DNA of 64,000 bases, taken from assembly GCF_005930355.1 (NCBI RefSeq), contig NZ_VDBO01000001.1:1729403-1793402 (forward strand). Reading direction: 5' to 3'. The notes beneath the pieces are model-generated. The model did not search any database and was not told the DNA's origin. It was given only the letters and a program-made list of their open reading frames with translations. This document shows positions 63,503 through 64,000 of the stretch, in pieces (positions within the stretch are counted from its first letter, which is position 1; every line of letters begins with the position of its first letter). This DNA comes from Paenibacillus sinopodophylli. Its GTDB lineage: Bacteria > Bacillota > Bacilli > Paenibacillales > Paenibacillaceae. A program made the position numbers and the translations under genes.

Positions 63503-64000
63503 TTACGTTTTTTTTACATCTCCCATCAATATTTCCTTCTGGTTACGATATTCCATAGGACTAACACCAACGATATCCTTAAATACCCGATTGAAATTTT
63601 TAGTATTCTCAAAGCCGACATTTGCTGCGATTTCATAAATTTTATCATTCGTTGTTTCCAGTAACTGTTTCGCTTTACCAATCCGATATTTCTTAATGTA
63701 GTTGACGAAATTTTCACCTGTAAAGTCTCGAAACGCTTGGCTGAAATAATAGTAATTGAAAGAAACCATGTTGGAAATGATCGTCATATTGATGTTTTTA
63801 TTATAGTTTTCATGAATATATTGTAAGGCATCTTTTATTTCCTTATTGTCTATTTTAGCGGATTTAAGTGTTTTAATATACTCATTGACGAGCATGATGA
63901 GACCTTCCACTTCGCGATAGTAATCTTGAAAATATGCGAAATTATACATATCCCCCACTGCTTTGTAACGTTTCAAAATATCGACCGATTCTTTGCCATA
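63503..64000 (-). CDS. C-terminal part of a YesN/AraC-type regulator (cut by window end)
   Basis: The frame is open to the last base of the window, so the start is outside. About 165 residues are visible: a helical linker, then the AraC HTH pair (MTIISNMVSFNYYYFSQAFRD, VGFENTKNFNRVFKDIVGVSPMEYR). The linker style resembles YesN response regulators, which would place a receiver domain beyond the edge. Confidence 0.8.
   Translation of the reverse strand, partial: YGKESVDILKRYKAVGDMYNFAYFQDYYREVEGLIMLVNEYIKTLKSAKIDNKEIKDALQYIHENYNKNINMTIISNMVSFNYYYFSQAFRDFTGENFVNYIKKYRIGKAKQLLETTNDKIYEIAANVGFENTKNFNRVFKDIVGVSPMEYRNQKEILMGDVKKT

Noticed and set aside
1..64000. CRISPR arrays, tRNA or rRNA genes
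   Set aside because: No regularly spaced short repeats, tRNA cloverleaf-like segments or rRNA sequence were recognised on reading; a dedicated scan could still find an isolated tRNA.

Overview
The window looks like chromosomal DNA of a plant-biomass-degrading member of the Paenibacillaceae (Paenibacillus or a close relative). The grounds are inference from gene content: strong AGGAGG ribosome binding sites with frequent TTG/GTG starts, eight intact AraC-type regulators plus an AraC/binding-protein fusion, two YesN-like response regulators (one cut by the window end) and one YesM-like kinase, S-layer-homology and copper-amine-oxidase stalk proteins, CUT1 sugar transporters without their own ATPase, and Bacillota DUF families (DUF4256, DUF4317, DUF3137). 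No rRNA, tRNA or CRISPR array was seen.

Layout. 1-2668: 5' part of a secreted protein with GLUG-type and about 95-residue Ig-like tandem repeats. 2.8-9.0 kb: two regulator/enzyme pairs, AraC with a GH78 rhamnosidase and AraC with a GH42 beta-galactosidase. 9.1-11.2 kb: a decayed AT-rich patch holding a small inverted-repeat element, a YfjL-like protein, an IS3 transposase remnant joined to the tail of an Rhs protein, and a frameshifted gene upstream of it. 11.3-14.4 kb: a metallophore locus with a nicotianamine-synthase-like enzyme divergent from an AraC/siderophore-binding-protein fusion, under a Fur box that sits inside a promoter spacer. 14.5-17.4 kb: MgtC-like protein, HAD protein, truncated GNAT and a glycerophosphodiesterase. 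17.6-24.7 kb: a second pectin-type block with a tannase-like esterase, GPH transporter, two AraC regulators and a GH105 unsaturated uronyl hydrolase. 24.7-29.0 kb: miscellaneous genes (acyltransferase, His-rich small protein, nitroreductase, stalk protein, AraC).

29.0-52.4 kb is the most striking part. It joins a complete-looking trans-4-hydroxyproline catabolic route (epimerase, multi-subunit D-hydroxyproline dehydrogenase, DapA-like deaminase/dehydratase, 2-oxoglutarate semialdehyde dehydrogenase) to two M24 Xaa-Pro-type peptidases, a secreted HExxH metalloprotease with a LamG domain, a CUT1 sugar-type ABC importer with a YesM/YesN two-component system, and a GH127 beta-L-arabinofuranosidase. 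It also carries its own sigma-54 gene (rpoN), a sigma-54 activator without a sensor domain, and two divergent -24/-12 promoters. GH127 enzymes are known to act on arabinosylated hydroxyproline, so I infer a single locus for using plant extensin-type hydroxyproline-rich glycopeptides: protein cleavage, uptake, de-arabinosylation, prolidase action and hydroxyproline oxidation to 2-oxoglutarate.

52.7-57.5 kb holds housekeeping or uncharacterised genes (DUF4256, DUF4317, DUF3137, PPP-type phosphatase, heme O synthase). 57.9-62.4 kb is a 1488-residue secreted beta-helix protein with three SLH domains. The window ends in an AraC regulator and a truncated YesN-type regulator.
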